DNA of 64,000 bases, taken from positions 174,476 through 238,475 of the IMG/VR virus record IMGVR_UViG_3300043425_001539. The stretch is one strand, 5' to 3'. The notes below the pieces were generated by a model, which saw only the letters and a list, made by a program, of their open reading frames with translations, searched no databases and had not been told where the DNA came from. Every line of letters begins with the position of its first letter. The first letter of the stretch is position 1. The translations under genes were made by a program, and so were the position numbers. This DNA is from a virus. Shown piece after piece: positions 63,709-64,000 of the stretch.

Positions 63709-63999
63709 TTATTTATTTTTATTTTTGTTATACCAGTTAAGGAACAGCCAGATAGCTTGTACTACTGCTGCTTTCCTTCCTTTATTTTTAAAGTCAAAGT
63801 CTTGTACAATATGATGTTTATACATTGGATGTTTGTAATCATCCATTGGATTTGAAGTTAATTTTAAATGAAGTAGTGAATTATTGCTAGGGTTAAAATA
63901 AAATTCAACTATGGTTCTACTTATTGTAAAATCTCCTTTTAAAGTTATATTAAAAATAGTATTTGAGCTTAGCTCTTCCATTTTTTCTATCACCTTCAT
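63709..63999 (-). CDS. Hypothetical protein at window edge
   Basis: 96 residues from the ATG at 63999, one base from the window end, so an earlier start cannot be excluded. NTIFNITLKGDFTISRTIVE and FYFNPSNNSLLHLKLTSNPM are beta-rich, then a helix KAAVVQAIWLFLNWYNKNKN. Confidence 0.58.
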   Translation of the reverse strand: MKVIEKMEELSSNTIFNITLKGDFTISRTIVEFYFNPSNNSLLHLKLTSNPMDDYKHPMYKHHIVQDFDFKNKGRKAAVVQAIWLFLNWYNKNKNK

Positions 64000-64000
64000 A

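Overview
The window is part of a large, AT-rich, T4-like tailed phage genome that probably infects a member of the Bacteroidota. The T4-like assignment rests on a gp23-type major capsid protein (12853-14724) preceded by a gp21-type prohead protease fused to a scaffold-like coiled coil (14746-16590). The host is inferred from promoters of the form TTTG-19 nt-TATATTTG, which fit the Bacteroidota -33/-7 consensus, and from A-rich leaders without Shine-Dalgarno sequences. Every supported gene, including the tRNAs, is on the minus strand, so transcription runs from high to low coordinates. No terminase, portal, tail or DNA polymerase gene is in the window.

Left part (1-31.3 kb, late genes): five DUF285/BspA-like repeat proteins, a thioredoxin, an Acb2/Tad1-like protein, a Hc1-like histone, LamG and Ser-Gly-rich structural proteins, the capsid/protease block, a DinG-like helicase, a giant GT4-GT9 glycosyltransferase and several enzymes. 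About 18 of these proteins begin with a sequence such as MKNLKTFDQFLNEA or MKSFQEWLSEA, close to the T4 capsid-targeting sequence MKTYQEFIAEA that is cut after Glu by the prohead protease. The simplest reading is a large set of internal, capsid-packaged proteins. They include a SET-domain protein, a LicD-like transferase, a 2H phosphoesterase, a nucleotidyltransferase and a PAP2 phosphatase.

Middle (31.3-43.7 kb): tRNA-Phe, tRNA-Ser and tRNA-Lys, two aberrant tRNA-like genes, a structured non-coding stretch (36.8-37.4 kb), and many small proteins in paralogous families. Many of these have their own copy of a ~90-bp promoter cassette, found 16 times in the window, whose upstream edge often contains the stop codon of the preceding gene.

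Right part (43.7-64 kb): lysis or membrane genes (glucosaminidase, a lone ABC-type membrane domain), nucleotide metabolism (thymidylate synthase, a very short DHFR), predicted RNA/nucleotide processing proteins (HAD, cREC, metallophosphoesterase, DUF1599-like), a stand-alone DnaA DNA-binding domain, tRNA-Leu, tRNA-Arg, a third oversized tRNA-like gene and many small unknown genes typical of early/middle regions.

Together the late half builds the head and probably loads it with cargo, while the right half supplies small host-takeover and metabolic proteins from individually promoted genes.
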